A stretch of 37,237 nt of DNA from Candidatus Zipacnadia bacterium (lineage in GTDB: Bacteria; Armatimonadota; Zipacnadia; Zipacnadales; UBA5352). The stretch lies in NCBI GenBank assembly GCA_029820945.1, contig JALGUJ010000036.1:1-37237 (forward strand), in the 5' to 3' direction. Below are positions 7,639 to 16,900 of the stretch, in pieces (the first letter of the stretch is position 1; each line of letters opens with the position of its first letter). The notes beneath the pieces were generated by a model that saw nothing but the letters and a program-made list of their open reading frames with translations, was not told the origin of the DNA and made no database searches. The position numbers were made by a program, and so were the translations under genes.

Positions 7639-9474
7639 CTACTCGGGGTCGATCCAGATCGGGCTCGACCAGGCCATCGCGCCATCGCGCTGGAGCACGC
7701 GCGCGTAGTACCAGGTCGCGCCCTCCAGCGGCTCCTCGTCGCGGTGCTCCAGCTCCGCCTGCTGCGTGCAGGTCTCGAGTGTCTCGATCTCCTCGTTGTT
7801 GCGCAGCAGCGTCAGCGAGCTGAGGTGCGCGGTGCCGGCGCAGCGCACGCGGATGGTGCGCGGCTCATCGCGCGGCGCCCGCAGCTCCTCGCCCATGCCG
7901 TGGCCGTTGACCGTCACGGCCAGCAGGATGCGCGAGCCGGTGGTCGCGTAGGTCTGCCGCGTGCGCATCGACGCGAACAGCGCCTCGCGCGTCAGCTCCG
8001 GCGCCAGGATCGCCGCGATGCCGCTCTTGGGCTCGCCCGGCTCGCCGTTGTGGTTGTCCGACGAGCCGATGAAGCCGAAGCGATACCCGCGCTCCAGCGC
8101 CTGCTGGATGCACCACGGGCCCATGTCCTCGCCGACGCCCCACTGGGAGTAGATCTCCGCCAGCGGCTGCATCCCGGGGTCGAAGTAGCTCCAGTCGGTG
8201 CGCCCCCCGAACTTCACGTGGTGCGGGATGGTGATCGCCCGGCCCTCCGGCAGCATCTGCCACAGGCGGTCCGGCCGATTGGCGCGCGGGTCATTCGCGG
8301 CGAAGTAGGGCTGGTCGTCATCGAGGTAGTAGACGCACTTGTCGCCGAACAGGTCCCAGCTTCCCCACTCGTAGGCCAGGAAGGCGACGTACTCGCCGGG
8401 CGCGTTCCACTCGCGGGCGAGGCGCTGGCAGATCGGCCAGAAGTCGTCCACCTCGTAGCGCTTGGCGCCCTCCACGTGGTTCGTGATCGCGCCGAAGTCC
8501 ATCGCCCGCACGTCCCGCGACCAGTGGTAGGCCTCCTCGGGCATCGCCTTGCCGTCGCAGTGCCACGTGTGCACGTGGACGTCGCCGAAGTAGACCCTCC
8601 GCCCGCCGAACCAGTCCTCGTTGGTCACCGGGTTCGACCGCCCGGCGATTCCGCGCGCCTCGTCGATGGCCGTGACGTAGTGCACGCCCTCCGAGGCCAG
8701 CCTGCAGCCCTCCACGACGCGCATGCCGCCGTCCTCCGGCGAGAGCTCGACGGTCTCCGGCAGGTCGGCGCGCGGGTCGCTGCAGAGCAGCCGCACCGTG
8801 CCCTGGTAGCGGCCGTCGGGGTTGCCGTGCACGCCGTCGGCGGCCATGATGTGCAGCGCGAAGGGCTCGCCCAGCGCGACCGCGGGCCGCGCGACCACCT
8901 GCAGGTGCCGCGCCGGGCCGCCGGTCACCACCAGCTCCGGAATGCGCTCGATGAGCCGGTAGACGGGCTGGTTCTCGCGTGCTATCGCCACCGGGAAGGG
9001 GTGCCGCCGCGCCGAGCCCGGCATGGTCGCGGCGTTGCCCAGCGGCTCGCCGAAGTGGAAGCGGACCTCATCGCCCTCCAGCAGCGCGTGCTCCTTCACC
9101 AGCACATCGATGATGCCGTCTGAGACCTCGACCTGCAGCTCCGGCGCCTCGTTCGAGCAGGTGACCAGCAGGCGCGGCTGGGCCCGGGGGCTGGCGGCGG
9201 ATGCGGGGATGAGCGGCTGCAGCGGCGCCTCCACCGCGATGTGGCCGTAGGGCTCGATCCCGCCCTCCCCCAGGCGCACGGTCAGGGTCAGGCGCCGGCG
9301 GGAGCCCGCCTCGACGCTGTCCGGAGACAGGGTCGCCGTCGCGGGGTTGCGTTCGGCGTGCAGCCAGTGCCGGTAGCCGCGCCACCACTCGCGGGTGCCG
9401 TGCTCAATCGACTGCCAGCGCTGCGCCACGCCCTTCTGGATGGACGGAACGATCGGCTCGCGGGGCTCGGACAT
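7639..9474 (-). CDS. DUF3604 protein (PHP-like metal hydrolase fold)
   Basis: A 611-residue protein of the DUF3604 family. Residues about 50-285 form beta-rich, Ig-like regions. The C-terminal half is a PHP-like metal site, starting with GDVHVHTWHCDG (297-308), followed by TNHVEG, AYEWGS, IPHHVKFGG, and GSSDNHNGEPGEPKSG. The histidines and aspartates in these motifs are the ones that bind metals in the PHP superfamily. Members are common in environmental bacteria, and no reaction is firmly established; a phosphoester or related hydrolase is the usual guess. There is no signal peptide. It starts at an ATG with AGGGAGG 8 bases upstream, and it is the last gene of the - strand run that begins at dut. 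Confidence 0.85.
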   Translation of the reverse strand: MSEPREPIVPSIQKGVAQRWQSIEHGTREWWRGYRHWLHAERNPATATLSPDSVEAGSRRRLTLTVRLGEGGIEPYGHIAVEAPLQPLIPASAASPRAQPRLLVTCSNEAPELQVEVSDGIIDVLVKEHALLEGDEVRFHFGEPLGNAATMPGSARRHPFPVAIARENQPVYRLIERIPELVVTGGPARHLQVVARPAVALGEPFALHIMAADGVHGNPDGRYQGTVRLLCSDPRADLPETVELSPEDGGMRVVEGCRLASEGVHYVTAIDEARGIAGRSNPVTNEDWFGGRRVYFGDVHVHTWHCDGKAMPEEAYHWSRDVRAMDFGAITNHVEGAKRYEVDDFWPICQRLAREWNAPGEYVAFLAYEWGSWDLFGDKCVYYLDDDQPYFAANDPRANRPDRLWQMLPEGRAITIPHHVKFGGRTDWSYFDPGMQPLAEIYSQWGVGEDMGPWCIQQALERGYRFGFIGSSDNHNGEPGEPKSGIAAILAPELTREALFASMRTRQTYATTGSRILLAVTVNGHGMGEELRAPRDEPRTIRVRCAGTAHLSSLTLLRNNEEIETLETCTQQAELEHRDEEPLEGATWYYARVLQRDGAMAWSSPIWIDPE

Positions 9475-9571
9475 GTCACGGCCTCCCTGGCGGGGAATCG
9501 CTCACGCGCCCCCGTAGTTCAGCCGCAGCCGCGCCGATACCTCCGCGCAGAGCCTGTCACACAGCCCGCCG

Positions 9572-10705
9572 CTACCCGAGCATCTCCGCGATCGCCGCCA
9601 GCGTTCCGTCCATCTCGTCCTCGTCATTGTAGAAGTGGGGCGAGAGGCGCACGGCCCCCACCCGGCTGGCGGCGTAGATGCGCTCCTGCGCGAGCCGCTC
9701 GACGACCTCATCGGAGGACACCCCCGGAAGGCGCGCGCAGATGATGCCCGAACGCTCCGCGCGCGCCGGCGGGCTGGCCATCTCGCAGCCGAGGGCCTGC
9801 AGGCCGTCGATGAGGCGGTCGGTCAGCGCCAGCACGCGGCGCTCGATCTCCTTCGGTCCCACCTCCAGCAACAGGCCCACCGACGAGTCGAGCGCAACGA
9901 TGCCGAGCATGCTCGCCGACCCCTCCTCGAAGCGGCGCGCGTCCTCACGCGCGGGCTGCCCGTACTCCAGGAAGGCCATCGGCTCCGGCACGCCGGTCCA
10001 GCCCCGCCAGAAGGGCTCCAGCTCGCCGATGGCCCGGTCGGACACGTAGAGTACGCCGCACCCCTCGACGCTGAGCAGCCACTTGTGCCCGTCCGCCGAC
10101 AGGAAGTCCACGCCCGCCTCATGCACGTCGATCTGCAGCGCGCCCAGCCCCTGGATGCCGTCCACCGCGAGGTACCCGCCCGAGCGGTGCGCCAGCTCCG
10201 CCAGGGCCGCCAGGTCGGCGCGCTGGCCGGTGGCGAACTGCACCCAGCTGACCGCGATGGCTCGCGTGTGAGCGTCACAGGCCTCCGCGTAATCATCAAC
10301 GCTCGGGAAGCGCCCGCGCGCCTCGACGAATCGCGTCTGCACGCCGCGCCGCTGCAGGTTCAGCCACGGGTAGACGTTGGCGGGGAACTCGATGTCCGCA
10401 ACGACGCAGTTGTCGCCATCCCGCCAAGGGATGCTCTCCGCCGCCAGCATCAGCCCGGAGGTGGTGTTTTTGACGAACGCCAGCTCCTCCGGCTCGGCGC
10501 CCATGAGCCGCGCCAGCCGCCCCCTGCACCGCTTCTCCACCCCGTGCCATCGCTCGTACTCCCGCGCGCCCTGGTCGCGGCAGTCGGCGGCCTGCTCCGC
10601 GATAGCGCGGGCCGTCCGGGACGGGATCGGGCACAGGCCCGCGTGGTTGACGTAGACGACCCTGCGCTTGACCGGGAACTCCTTCGCCCATCTGTCCTCA
10701 GGCAC
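9572..10705 (-). CDS. Class V aminotransferase (cysteine-desulfurase / isopenicillin-N-epimerase-like PLP enzyme)
   Basis: A 377-residue fold-type I PLP enzyme. The cofactor site reads VDGIQG (Asp182, Gln185) and ADGHKWLL with the Schiff-base lysine at 208. NHAGLCPIP near the N-terminus and KNTTSG (80-84) that grips the phosphate are typical of this group. The substrate could be an amino acid for transamination, racemisation/epimerisation or desulfuration; no cysteine-desulfurase loop is evident, so I do not assign a reaction. I prefer the GTG at 10,705, with AGGCGG about 8 bases upstream; an in-frame GTG at 10,714 is the alternative. The frame stays open far upstream, over the transporter gene, but that extension has no homology and is a shadow. 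It lies 113 bp after the EamA gene and 97 bp before DUF3604. Confidence 0.88.
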   Translation of the reverse strand: MPEDRWAKEFPVKRRVVYVNHAGLCPIPSRTARAIAEQAADCRDQGAREYERWHGVEKRCRGRLARLMGAEPEELAFVKNTTSGLMLAAESIPWRDGDNCVVADIEFPANVYPWLNLQRRGVQTRFVEARGRFPSVDDYAEACDAHTRAIAVSWVQFATGQRADLAALAELAHRSGGYLAVDGIQGLGALQIDVHEAGVDFLSADGHKWLLSVEGCGVLYVSDRAIGELEPFWRGWTGVPEPMAFLEYGQPAREDARRFEEGSASMLGIVALDSSVGLLLEVGPKEIERRVLALTDRLIDGLQALGCEMASPPARAERSGIICARLPGVSSDEVVERLAQERIYAASRVGAVRLSPHFYNDEDEMDGTLAAIAEMLG

Positions 10706-10818
10706 AACAATCACCGCCTGGTGGCCGAAAGGTCCGCTCCGGGGTCCCCATTCGCGTGAGCCTGCAATGCCGCTGATGCTGCGCCACCTGCACCCTCGCC
10801 CGCCGCTGCCGCCCGCTG

Positions 10819-11832
10819 TCAGTCGGCCGCTGCCACGCTGCCGTCGGCTCCGCCGGTCCGCGTGGTACGCCCGGACTGCACGACCAGCACGGCGCCCGCC
10901 ATGACCAGCAGCATCCCCTGGATGGCGTTGACCGAGATCGGCTCGCCCAGGACGAAGTAGTCGCCGGTCACGGCAGCGGGCAGCGCGATCAGCGCCAGCA
11001 TGCGCGCCGCCCACATGGGCACGCGCTTCATCGCGTAGTAATAGAGGAACAGGTTCGTGGCGATGCAGCCCGAGCCGAGGACCACGACCCCGATGAGCCG
11101 CGCGTTGCCCAGCGCCGCACGCGTCCCCTCGACGCCGACCAGCGTCGGCACGGCGATCGAGAACACCACGGTCTGCACCGTCGCGCTGGCCAGGATCACC
11201 ATTTCGTTGGGCACCCGGTTGAACTTGAGCTTGATGATGACCGCGTTGAAGGCGATGAAGAGCGCGGCCACCACCAGGGCGATGACGCCCGCGGGGGCGA
11301 AGATGATGTTCGCGGAGCCCACGCCGATGGTGCGCAGCGCCCCGGCGACGAGCACCGCCGAGCCCACCCACCCGATGCCGGTCACGCTCTGGTGCAGCAC
11401 GATGTAGGAGAGGATGAAGACGAAGGCGGCCTCCACCCGGCTCACGATGGCGGCCGTGGTCGCCCCGCACAGGTCCACTCCGACGTTGCGCAGGTAGAAG
11501 AGCGTGGCGGCGAAGATCGCGAACAGCAGCAGCCAGCCATAGGGCATGTCGCGGGGGAAGAGGTTCCTGCGGTGCCGGAGCAGGTAGACCGGCCAGATGA
11601 TGATGGCCAGCCCGATCATGTTCAGCCAGTTCAGGTCCGCCGGCCCCAGCTCCTCCGAGTTGAGCGCGATCTTGAAGACCACCCACGACAGGCCCATGAT
11701 GATGCCCGAAAGAACCGCGGCCGCGTAGCCGAAGGCCCTGGCCCACCTGGGTTGTCGGTCGATCCGCATCGCACTCGCCTCGACGCGCCGCGTTGCGCCG
11801 CTCCCGTCGGTCCTGGTCGTGGGTCCGCTCAT
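10819..11832 (-). CDS. EamA/DMT-superfamily transporter (second of a pair)
   Basis: A 337-residue membrane protein with about ten hydrophobic segments arranged as two EamA halves, the layout of drug/metabolite exporters. Segments such as MGLSWVVFKIAL, AAFVFILSYIVLHQ and VPMWAARMLALIALPAAVTGDYFVLGE are typical. The start at 11,832 forms ATGA with the stop of the preceding EamA gene, so the two are translationally coupled. An internal ATG at 11,769 (MRIDRQPRW) would drop a soluble 21-residue leader and is a real alternative. It is clearly a paralogue of its neighbour (shared ATTAAIV/VE, AFVFI.SY, YYYAMK..PMWA.RML). The substrate is unknown; amino acids or other metabolites are typical for the family. 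Confidence 0.88.
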   Translation of the reverse strand: MSGPTTRTDGSGATRRVEASAMRIDRQPRWARAFGYAAAVLSGIIMGLSWVVFKIALNSEELGPADLNWLNMIGLAIIIWPVYLLRHRRNLFPRDMPYGWLLLFAIFAATLFYLRNVGVDLCGATTAAIVSRVEAAFVFILSYIVLHQSVTGIGWVGSAVLVAGALRTIGVGSANIIFAPAGVIALVVAALFIAFNAVIIKLKFNRVPNEMVILASATVQTVVFSIAVPTLVGVEGTRAALGNARLIGVVVLGSGCIATNLFLYYYAMKRVPMWAARMLALIALPAAVTGDYFVLGEPISVNAIQGMLLVMAGAVLVVQSGRTTRTGGADGSVAAAD

Positions 11833-12809
11833 CCTGTCTGGCCGTGCAGGCCCGCATCGCCTGCATCGTGTTCCCCCGTCTCGCTCACCCCCGGCCTCAC
11901 GTCGCCGTTCGCGCTCCAGATCACCATCGCCGCGCCGCCGATGCCCGCGATCAGCCCCTCAAGGTGCGCCCAGGTCACCGGGGCACGCAGCACGAGCAGG
12001 TCGCCCAGCGTCGCCACCGGGAGGCCGCTGAGCGTGAGCATCCGCACCGCCCACATCGGCGACGCCTTCATGGCGTAGTAGTACAGCCACAGGCGCACGA
12101 ACCACACCACCGACCCCGCCAGCACGAGCGCGAACAGGTTCGGGCGCGTGAACAGCTCCGCGACGGTCGGCAGAGCGCCGCTCGACGGCACGGCCACGCT
12201 GAAGACCACGATCTGCACGGTCATGCTCCCCAACATGATGAGCTCGCTGGGGATGCCCAGGAACCTGGTCTTGATCAGCAGCGCATTCACCGCGATGGTC
12301 ACGCCGACGATCACGAGTGCGGCCACGCCCAGGGCGTCGAAGTGCAGTGCCTGCGAGCTGACGAGAGCCACGCGGGTCACACCGTAAAGGATCACGGCGG
12401 TGCCCAACCAGCCCAGCGCGCGTACCGGGCGGCGCAGGATGAGGTAGGAGAAGATGAACACGAAGGCGATCTCGCTGCGCTCGACCACCGCCGCTGTGGT
12501 GGCGCTGGTGGCGAGGATCCCGAAGTTGCGGCAGAAGTGCATCACGCACGCCACGCAGCCGAACGGCAGCAGCCAGCAGGGCGAGAAGCCCTTCCAGCGC
12601 AGGCGTCCGCGGAAGCGCAGCATGTAGGTGGGCACGATCATGGCGAACAGGCCGCACACGTTGAGCCAGTGCAGCGTCGCCGGGCCGATGACGTGGGCGG
12701 ACAGGATGTGCTTCTGCAGCGGCCAGGACGCGCCCATGAGCGCGCCCGCCACGAGCGCCGCCACGTAGCCCGCGGCCCTCGTCCACGACCTCTCCCCGGT
12801 GTCCGCCAT
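11829..12809 (-). CDS. EamA/DMT-superfamily transporter (first of a pair)
   Basis: A 326-residue ten-helix DMT transporter, paralogous to the next gene. Helices are visible from YVAALVAGALMGASW through VWSANGD, with the second-half signature YYYAMKASPMWAVRMLTLSGLP. I take ATG 12,809 (MADTGERSW) as the start because the longer form would begin inside the upstream tlpA gene. Its stop overlaps the next start by 4 bases. A coupled pair of near-twin DMT genes is the pattern seen in paired (heterodimeric) small-molecule exporters, but that pairing is inference here. Confidence 0.87.
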   Translation of the reverse strand: MADTGERSWTRAAGYVAALVAGALMGASWPLQKHILSAHVIGPATLHWLNVCGLFAMIVPTYMLRFRGRLRWKGFSPCWLLPFGCVACVMHFCRNFGILATSATTAAVVERSEIAFVFIFSYLILRRPVRALGWLGTAVILYGVTRVALVSSQALHFDALGVAALVIVGVTIAVNALLIKTRFLGIPSELIMLGSMTVQIVVFSVAVPSSGALPTVAELFTRPNLFALVLAGSVVWFVRLWLYYYAMKASPMWAVRMLTLSGLPVATLGDLLVLRAPVTWAHLEGLIAGIGGAAMVIWSANGDVRPGVSETGEHDAGDAGLHGQTG

Positions 12810-12849
12810 CAGGCCCCGCCGTCTCTGCTCCTGCCGCGCCTCTCCACCA

Positions 12850-13470
12850 TCATCCCCCACTCTCTCCCCCCTCGGCCAGCAGCCTCTCCACGGCCTTCCT
12901 CACCTTCTCCACCGACGGCCCGCTGAACTCGTAGCGGATGACGCCGCTCCCATCGATGACCCGGTAGGCCGGCAGCGCTCGGTTCGGGACGTAGTCCTCG
13001 ATCATCTGCGCATCGTCCCACGCCATGGGAATGTCCAGCTCCGCGTGAGCTTCGAGGAAGGCCCTGACGACACCCATCTCCACGTCCTCGGAGACCGCCA
13101 GGTACTCCACCTTCTCGTGGTCCCACTGCTGGTACAACTCCTGGTACTTCGGCAGGTCGGCCACGCAGCCCGCGCAGAACGTGGCCCAGAAGTCCAACAC
13201 CAGGATCTTACCCTCGTAGTCCGAGAGGCTGACCTCGCCGCCGTCGGGGGTGGGCAGCGTGAAGTCCGGGGCGTGCCTGGCCGGCTCGGCCTCCTCGATC
13301 GCCGGCCCGGAATCGCGCGCGGCGGGCGCGCCGGACGACGGCTCTCCCGGGGTCTGCTGAACCGGCACGTCCTCGACGGCGCCATCGTCCGGGCAGCCGC
13401 CCAGCACGGCCAGCGCAACCAGCGCCGCCGCGATCGTCGCGCCTCGTGTGCGCATCTGCATCCGCTCCAT
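12850..13470 (-). CDS. TlpA-like thioredoxin-fold lipoprotein
   Basis: A 206-residue exported protein. The N-terminus is a lipoprotein signal with the lipobox LGGC (Cys26), followed by a Pro/Ser-rich linker to about residue 65 and a TlpA/ResA-like thioredoxin fold starting APDFTLPTPDGG. The redox motif is WATFCAGC (Cys99, Cys102). A cis-proline segment (RALPAYRVI) follows at about 160. These proteins usually reduce disulfides outside the cytoplasmic membrane, for example during cytochrome c maturation, but no cytochrome genes are near. An ATG five codons in (13,455) is an alternative start. It lies 21 bp after dut and 40 bp before the EamA pair. Confidence 0.9.
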   Translation of the reverse strand: MERMQMRTRGATIAAALVALAVLGGCPDDGAVEDVPVQQTPGEPSSGAPAARDSGPAIEEAEPARHAPDFTLPTPDGGEVSLSDYEGKILVLDFWATFCAGCVADLPKYQELYQQWDHEKVEYLAVSEDVEMGVVRAFLEAHAELDIPMAWDDAQMIEDYVPNRALPAYRVIDGSGVIRYEFSGPSVEKVRKAVERLLAEGGESGG

Positions 13471-13491
13471 CGCTCCCGTGCCCCGCCCATC

Positions 13492-13953
13492 TCAGCTCCG
13501 GCCGGTGTGGCCGAAGCCGCCCTCACCTCGCGCGCTCTCCTCCAGCTCCTCCACCTGCACCAGCTCGACCTGGATCACTGGCGCGACGACCATCTGCGCG
13601 ATTCGATCGCCGCGGCGCAACACGAAGGGCTGCTCACCGAGGTTCGCGAGGATCACGGCGACGGTGCCGCGGTAGTCCGAGTCGATCGTCCCCGGCGCGT
13701 TGAGCACCGTCACGCCGTGGCGAAGCGCGAGGCCGCTGCGCGGCCGCACCTGCGCCTCGTAGCCGTCCGGCAGCGCGATGCGGATCCCGCAGCTCACCAG
13801 CTCCCGCCCGCCCGGCGGGATCGTCAGCTCGTCGTCGATGGCCGCGCGCAGGTCCATGCCGGCCGATCCGCCGGTGGCGTATGAGGGCGGCTCAAGGCCC
13901 TCGCCCTCCGGCTGAACCTGCACGGCCACGCGGAGCGTCGCTTCCCCGGTCAT
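13492..13953 (-). CDS. dut: Deoxyuridine 5'-triphosphate nucleotidohydrolase
   Basis: A 153-residue trimeric dUTPase that converts dUTP to dUMP and pyrophosphate, keeping uracil out of DNA and supplying dUMP for dTMP. All five family motifs are present: AGMDLRA (1), [11 protein letters not shown] (2), GTIDSDYRG (3), [11 protein letters not shown] (4), and GEGGFGHTG (5, the flexible C-terminal arm that closes over the substrate). Start at ATG 13,953, with GGTGAGG just upstream. It is the first gene of the - strand run and has its own strong promoter. A DNA-precursor gene about 5.5 kb from the origin suits its role, but no operon link to replication genes is seen. Confidence 0.96.
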   Translation of the reverse strand: MTGEATLRVAVQVQPEGEGLEPPSYATGGSAGMDLRAAIDDELTIPPGGRELVSCGIRIALPDGYEAQVRPRSGLALRHGVTVLNAPGTIDSDYRGTVAVILANLGEQPFVLRRGDRIAQMVVAPVIQVELVQVEELEESARGEGGFGHTGRS

Positions 13954-13993
13954 GTCCTCACCACCGGTCAGTCGGCGCCCGAGTCGGAGCGTG

Positions 13994-14022
13994 ATTATAG
14001 CACCGGCCGCGGCGCCGGGCAA
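13994..14022 (-). promoter_or_regulatory. Promoter of dut and the downstream run
   Basis: On the - strand, TTGCCC (14,017-14,022), 17 bases, then a perfect TATAAT (13,994-13,999). The dut ATG is about 40 bases further on. Confidence 0.85.
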
Positions 14023-14188
14023 ACGCCACGCCCTCCGCGCCAGCAGCCGGATCCGCGTCACGCGGCACGCCACCTTGCCGGGCCACGAGCGACGTTGTCC
14101 CGCCTTCAGGACCGGCCTCGGAGGAGACCGCGCCCTGCGCGCCGAAATGCCCCGCGCACCCAGCCGCCCGCCCATTGGGGGATCGCTG

Positions 14189-15322
14189 ATGACCGCTCGC
14201 ATCGTCGCCCTGGGCGCGCTCGTCGCGCTGGCTTGCCAGCCCGCGCGCGCCACGCAACTCACGCTCGCCACGGAGCTCGGTCCGCCGTTGATACGCCTCG
14301 AGGCGTCGGAGGTGCTCCAGGTCACCCGGCGGTGCGCCGTGTCGCTGCAGGGCGGTGAGAGTCTCCTCGCCCTGCCGGTCAAGCGGCTCGGAGTCGATCC
14401 CGCTGCGGTGCGGTTGAGCCTCGAGCCGGCCGACTGTCTTAGCGTGGTCTCCATGGAGTCCGGTCCGCAGGCGCCGGGCTGCGCGCTCTGGCGGCTGCGC
14501 GCCTCCAGGGACGTCGAGGCCGATGTGGTGCTCACCTACCCCGTCAAGGGCCTCTCGTGGGGGATCGAGTACGCGGCCACGCTCGCGTCCGACGGCGGCC
14601 TGGCCCTGGAGGGCCGGCTGCGCGTCACCAACGGCCTCGGGCGCGACCTCGAGAACGCGACGATGGTCGGCGACGGCTTCATCGCCCGCGTCAGCGTCGA
14701 GGATGCCGAGACCATTACGCAGACGGTGCCCCGGATCAGCGGCTCAGCCGACGCCGATGCCGTTGCGCGCGGCTTCGTCTACGATCACGAGCGCCACGGC
14801 GATACGCCGGTGGAGCTGCTTACCGTGCCCTCCGAGGCGCTCCGGCCCACGGCCACGGTGCCGACGGGGCTCGACCTCCGGGCGCCGGAGCTGTCCGCCT
14901 TCCCGCCCGGCAAGGTCCGCATCTACGCCCCTGCCGAAAGCGGCGGCCAGCTCATCGCCGAGGACTCGCTGCCCTACACGCCGGTGGGTGAGCCGATCGA
15001 GCTGAACCTGGGCCCGGCCTCGGGCATCGTGGTCACCCGCACGCGCGCGGAGGCGAAAGAGGTCAACCAGCGGCTCGACGCCCACAACAAGGTCGCCGTG
15101 TACGACCTCCAGGAGACCTGGGAGCTGGAGCTGCGCAATCTCCGCGCCGCGCCCGTGGAGCTGCTGGTCCGCGAGCACCACGATGGCTTCTGGAGCGTCG
15201 AGGACTCGTCGCTCCCGCACCTCCGCGAGGACGCGACCACGCTCGCCTTCCGCCTCACGCTGGGCGCCGGGGAGCGCCGGGACCTGAGCTACCGGCTTCT
15301 GCACCGCAACCGGCAGCCCTGA
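14189..15322 (+). CDS. Secreted DUF4139-like protein
   Basis: A 377-residue protein with a signal peptide ([21 protein letters not shown], cleavage likely after ARA). The body matches the DUF4139 pattern: [54 protein letters not shown]...[18 protein letters not shown], and the closing [15 protein letters not shown]. Family members are beta-rich surface or periplasmic proteins of unknown function, some called mucoidy-inhibitor-like. A GGGGGA site lies about 8 bases before ATG 14,189. The gene is divergent from dut, with 235 bp between starts. A longer frame is open back to 13,952, but it would cover the dut promoter and has no ribosome site. Confidence 0.75.
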   Translation: MTARIVALGALVALACQPARATQLTLATELGPPLIRLEASEVLQVTRRCAVSLQGGESLLALPVKRLGVDPAAVRLSLEPADCLSVVSMESGPQAPGCALWRLRASRDVEADVVLTYPVKGLSWGIEYAATLASDGGLALEGRLRVTNGLGRDLENATMVGDGFIARVSVEDAETITQTVPRISGSADADAVARGFVYDHERHGDTPVELLTVPSEALRPTATVPTGLDLRAPELSAFPPGKVRIYAPAESGGQLIAEDSLPYTPVGEPIELNLGPASGIVVTRTRAEAKEVNQRLDAHNKVAVYDLQETWELELRNLRAAPVELLVREHHDGFWSVEDSSLPHLREDATTLAFRLTLGAGERRDLSYRLLHRNRQP

Positions 15323-15324
15323 CC

Positions 15325-15355
15325 GCCCCCAGGCCAGGCACCGCCTGCCGGGGGC
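15325..15355 (+). terminator. Hairpin just after the DUF4139-like gene
   Basis: GCCCCC pairs with GGGGGC, with a nested CAGGC/GCCTG stem inside, starting 2 bases after the stop codon. No T-run follows. Confidence 0.5.
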
Positions 15356-15748
15356 TCGCCGCCGTCCCACGCCGCCGATGATGCCCAGCCACCGCGGCCT
15401 GGCGAGCCCCCGAACGCGCTGTGAGCACATTGTGAGGCCCCGAGGCAGCAGAGCGGACGTAATATGCCAATGCCGGCTGGACGATGGGACAGTCGAAGGC
15501 TTCTCTGGTGGAGCCTGATGGGGCACGACAGGCGTGGTCTCACGTCTGGCGGCGGTCGCGTACGCCATCCCTCCGGCCTTTCGGCACGCGCCTCCGCTCG
15601 TCAGACGTGAGCTGTCCCCGCCTGCCGGCGTCGCTGCCACAACCGGTCACCGCTGACCATCAGGCCCGCGCCACGGGACGGACGCGTCCATGCGGGCCTC
15701 TTCGCGTTTGTCCGACGGCTCGCAAGCAGTGAGAGAGGAGTGCAACTG
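15356..15748. other. Long leader before the PD40 gene with inverted repeats
   Basis: No gene seen. It contains a 10-bp inverted repeat CTCACGTCTG (15,539-15,548) / CAGACGTGAG (15,602-15,611), and an 8-bp hairpin AGGCCCGC (15,662-15,669) / GCGGGCCT (15,692-15,699) enclosing the palindrome GGACGCGTCC. They could be an operator and a leader hairpin controlling the PD40 gene; I do not recognise a known riboswitch. Confidence 0.45.
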
Positions 15749-16738
15749 ATGCGTGCTTATCGAGGTGGCGTTTCGCTCTTCATCGCCCTGGTCATGCCCC
15801 TGACCACGTCAGTAACGGCAGCATGGCCGGACGGCGGCAGGATCGCGTTCGTGAGCGATCGTGACGGGAATGGCGAGATCTACGTGATGGATCCCGACGG
15901 GAGCGGGCAGACGAACCTCACCCGGCGATCCGCCCACGACTGGTGCCCGGCCTGGTCGCCTGACGCATCCACCATCGCCTTCGTCGGCGACGATGAGATC
16001 TGGCGGATGGACGACCACGGCAACAACCTGCAGCAGTTGACGTCGGGCAGCGCGTACCCCGTGCGGAACTGGTGGCCGACTTGGTCGCCCGACGGCGGCC
16101 ACATCGCCTTCACTCACGTCCTCACCGCCCAGGACGTCGGCGACATCTACCGGATGGACGCCTGGGGTGGGAGCCAGGCAAAGCTGGGCTGGAGCAACGG
16201 GTGGGACTGCCACCCCGCCTGGTCACCCGATGGCGCCCAGATCGCCTTCACCCGGTTTGACGGCACCAACTGGGACATCTGGATCGGCAGCGCCGACGGC
16301 ACGGGTACACCGTGGCGGCTCACCGACGGTGCGGGGTTCGACGGCTACGCGGCCTGGTCGCCCGATGGGAGTAAGATCGCGTATCAGCACCAGGCGGCGT
16401 GGCCGGACAGTGAGATCTACATCCGCAACGCCGACGGGTCTGGCACTGCGCAGAACCTCACAGAAAACGCGGTTTACGATGCCTGGCCGACGTGGTCACC
16501 GGACGGCACCCACATTGCCTTCTATCGCAGGCGCCAGCCCTGGAACGCCACCGACTGCGACATCGTCACGATCGCCCTGGGCACCGGGCAGGAGACCGTG
16601 CTCACCGGCTCGCCCGGGCATGACTACTGCCCGTCGTGGGGATCTGAGCCCGGCGACGACTCCCCCGAGCCCGCAACGTGGGCGCTGCTTGCCTGCACGG
16701 CGCTCGCGGGGGCGGCTCTTCGCCGCCGCACAAGCTGA
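15749..16738 (+). CDS. Secreted PD40/TolB-like beta-propeller with PEP-CTERM sorting signal
   Basis: A 329-residue exported protein. A signal peptide (GVSLFIALVMPLTTSVTA) is followed by about six PD40 repeats, each with a W.PD....IAF core (for example WSPDGGHIAFTH and WSPDGSKIAY), as in TolB-like six-bladed propellers. The C-terminus is a PEP-CTERM anchor: SPEPATW, a hydrophobic stretch, then RRRTS. In bacteria with this system, exosortase cuts at PEP and the protein goes to the cell surface or matrix; no exosortase is in this window. AGGAG at 15,736-15,740 is 8 bases before ATG 15,749, which decides this start over an in-frame GTG at 15,740. The role is unknown; the repeats suggest binding or a structural scaffold. 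Confidence 0.88.
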   Translation: MRAYRGGVSLFIALVMPLTTSVTAAWPDGGRIAFVSDRDGNGEIYVMDPDGSGQTNLTRRSAHDWCPAWSPDASTIAFVGDDEIWRMDDHGNNLQQLTSGSAYPVRNWWPTWSPDGGHIAFTHVLTAQDVGDIYRMDAWGGSQAKLGWSNGWDCHPAWSPDGAQIAFTRFDGTNWDIWIGSADGTGTPWRLTDGAGFDGYAAWSPDGSKIAYQHQAAWPDSEIYIRNADGSGTAQNLTENAVYDAWPTWSPDGTHIAFYRRRQPWNATDCDIVTIALGTGQETVLTGSPGHDYCPSWGSEPGDDSPEPATWALLACTALAGAALRRRTS

Positions 16739-16868
16739 CCGCACTCGCTCTCATTGCGTGAGCCCTCTGTGAGGGGCCGATGGGAGGTGAACCGTGGCAC
16801 TCGCGGTGAATCCCCCCGATGCGGGCCCAGTTCGCTGACGGCCGGACCGCCGGTTGGACGCTCTCGTA

Positions 16869-16900
16869 GGCGCACCCCCGTCGCGAGACGGGGGTGCGCC
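16869..16900. terminator. Perfect 14-bp hairpin with GCGA tetraloop
   Basis: GGCGCACCCCCGTC, loop GCGA, GACGGGGGTGCGCC: a perfect 14-bp stem closed by a GNRA-type loop. It lies 131 bp after the PD40 stop and 720 bp before dnaA. It has only a weak T content downstream. A transcription terminator that insulates the dnaA region is the simplest reading. Confidence 0.6.

Noticed and set aside
10706..11866. A continuation of the aminotransferase frame upstream to 11,866 that would give a 764-residue protein
   Set aside because: The extra part lies over the EamA gene in another frame and reads as Arg/Ala-rich shadow sequence. The enzyme homology starts at about 10,705.
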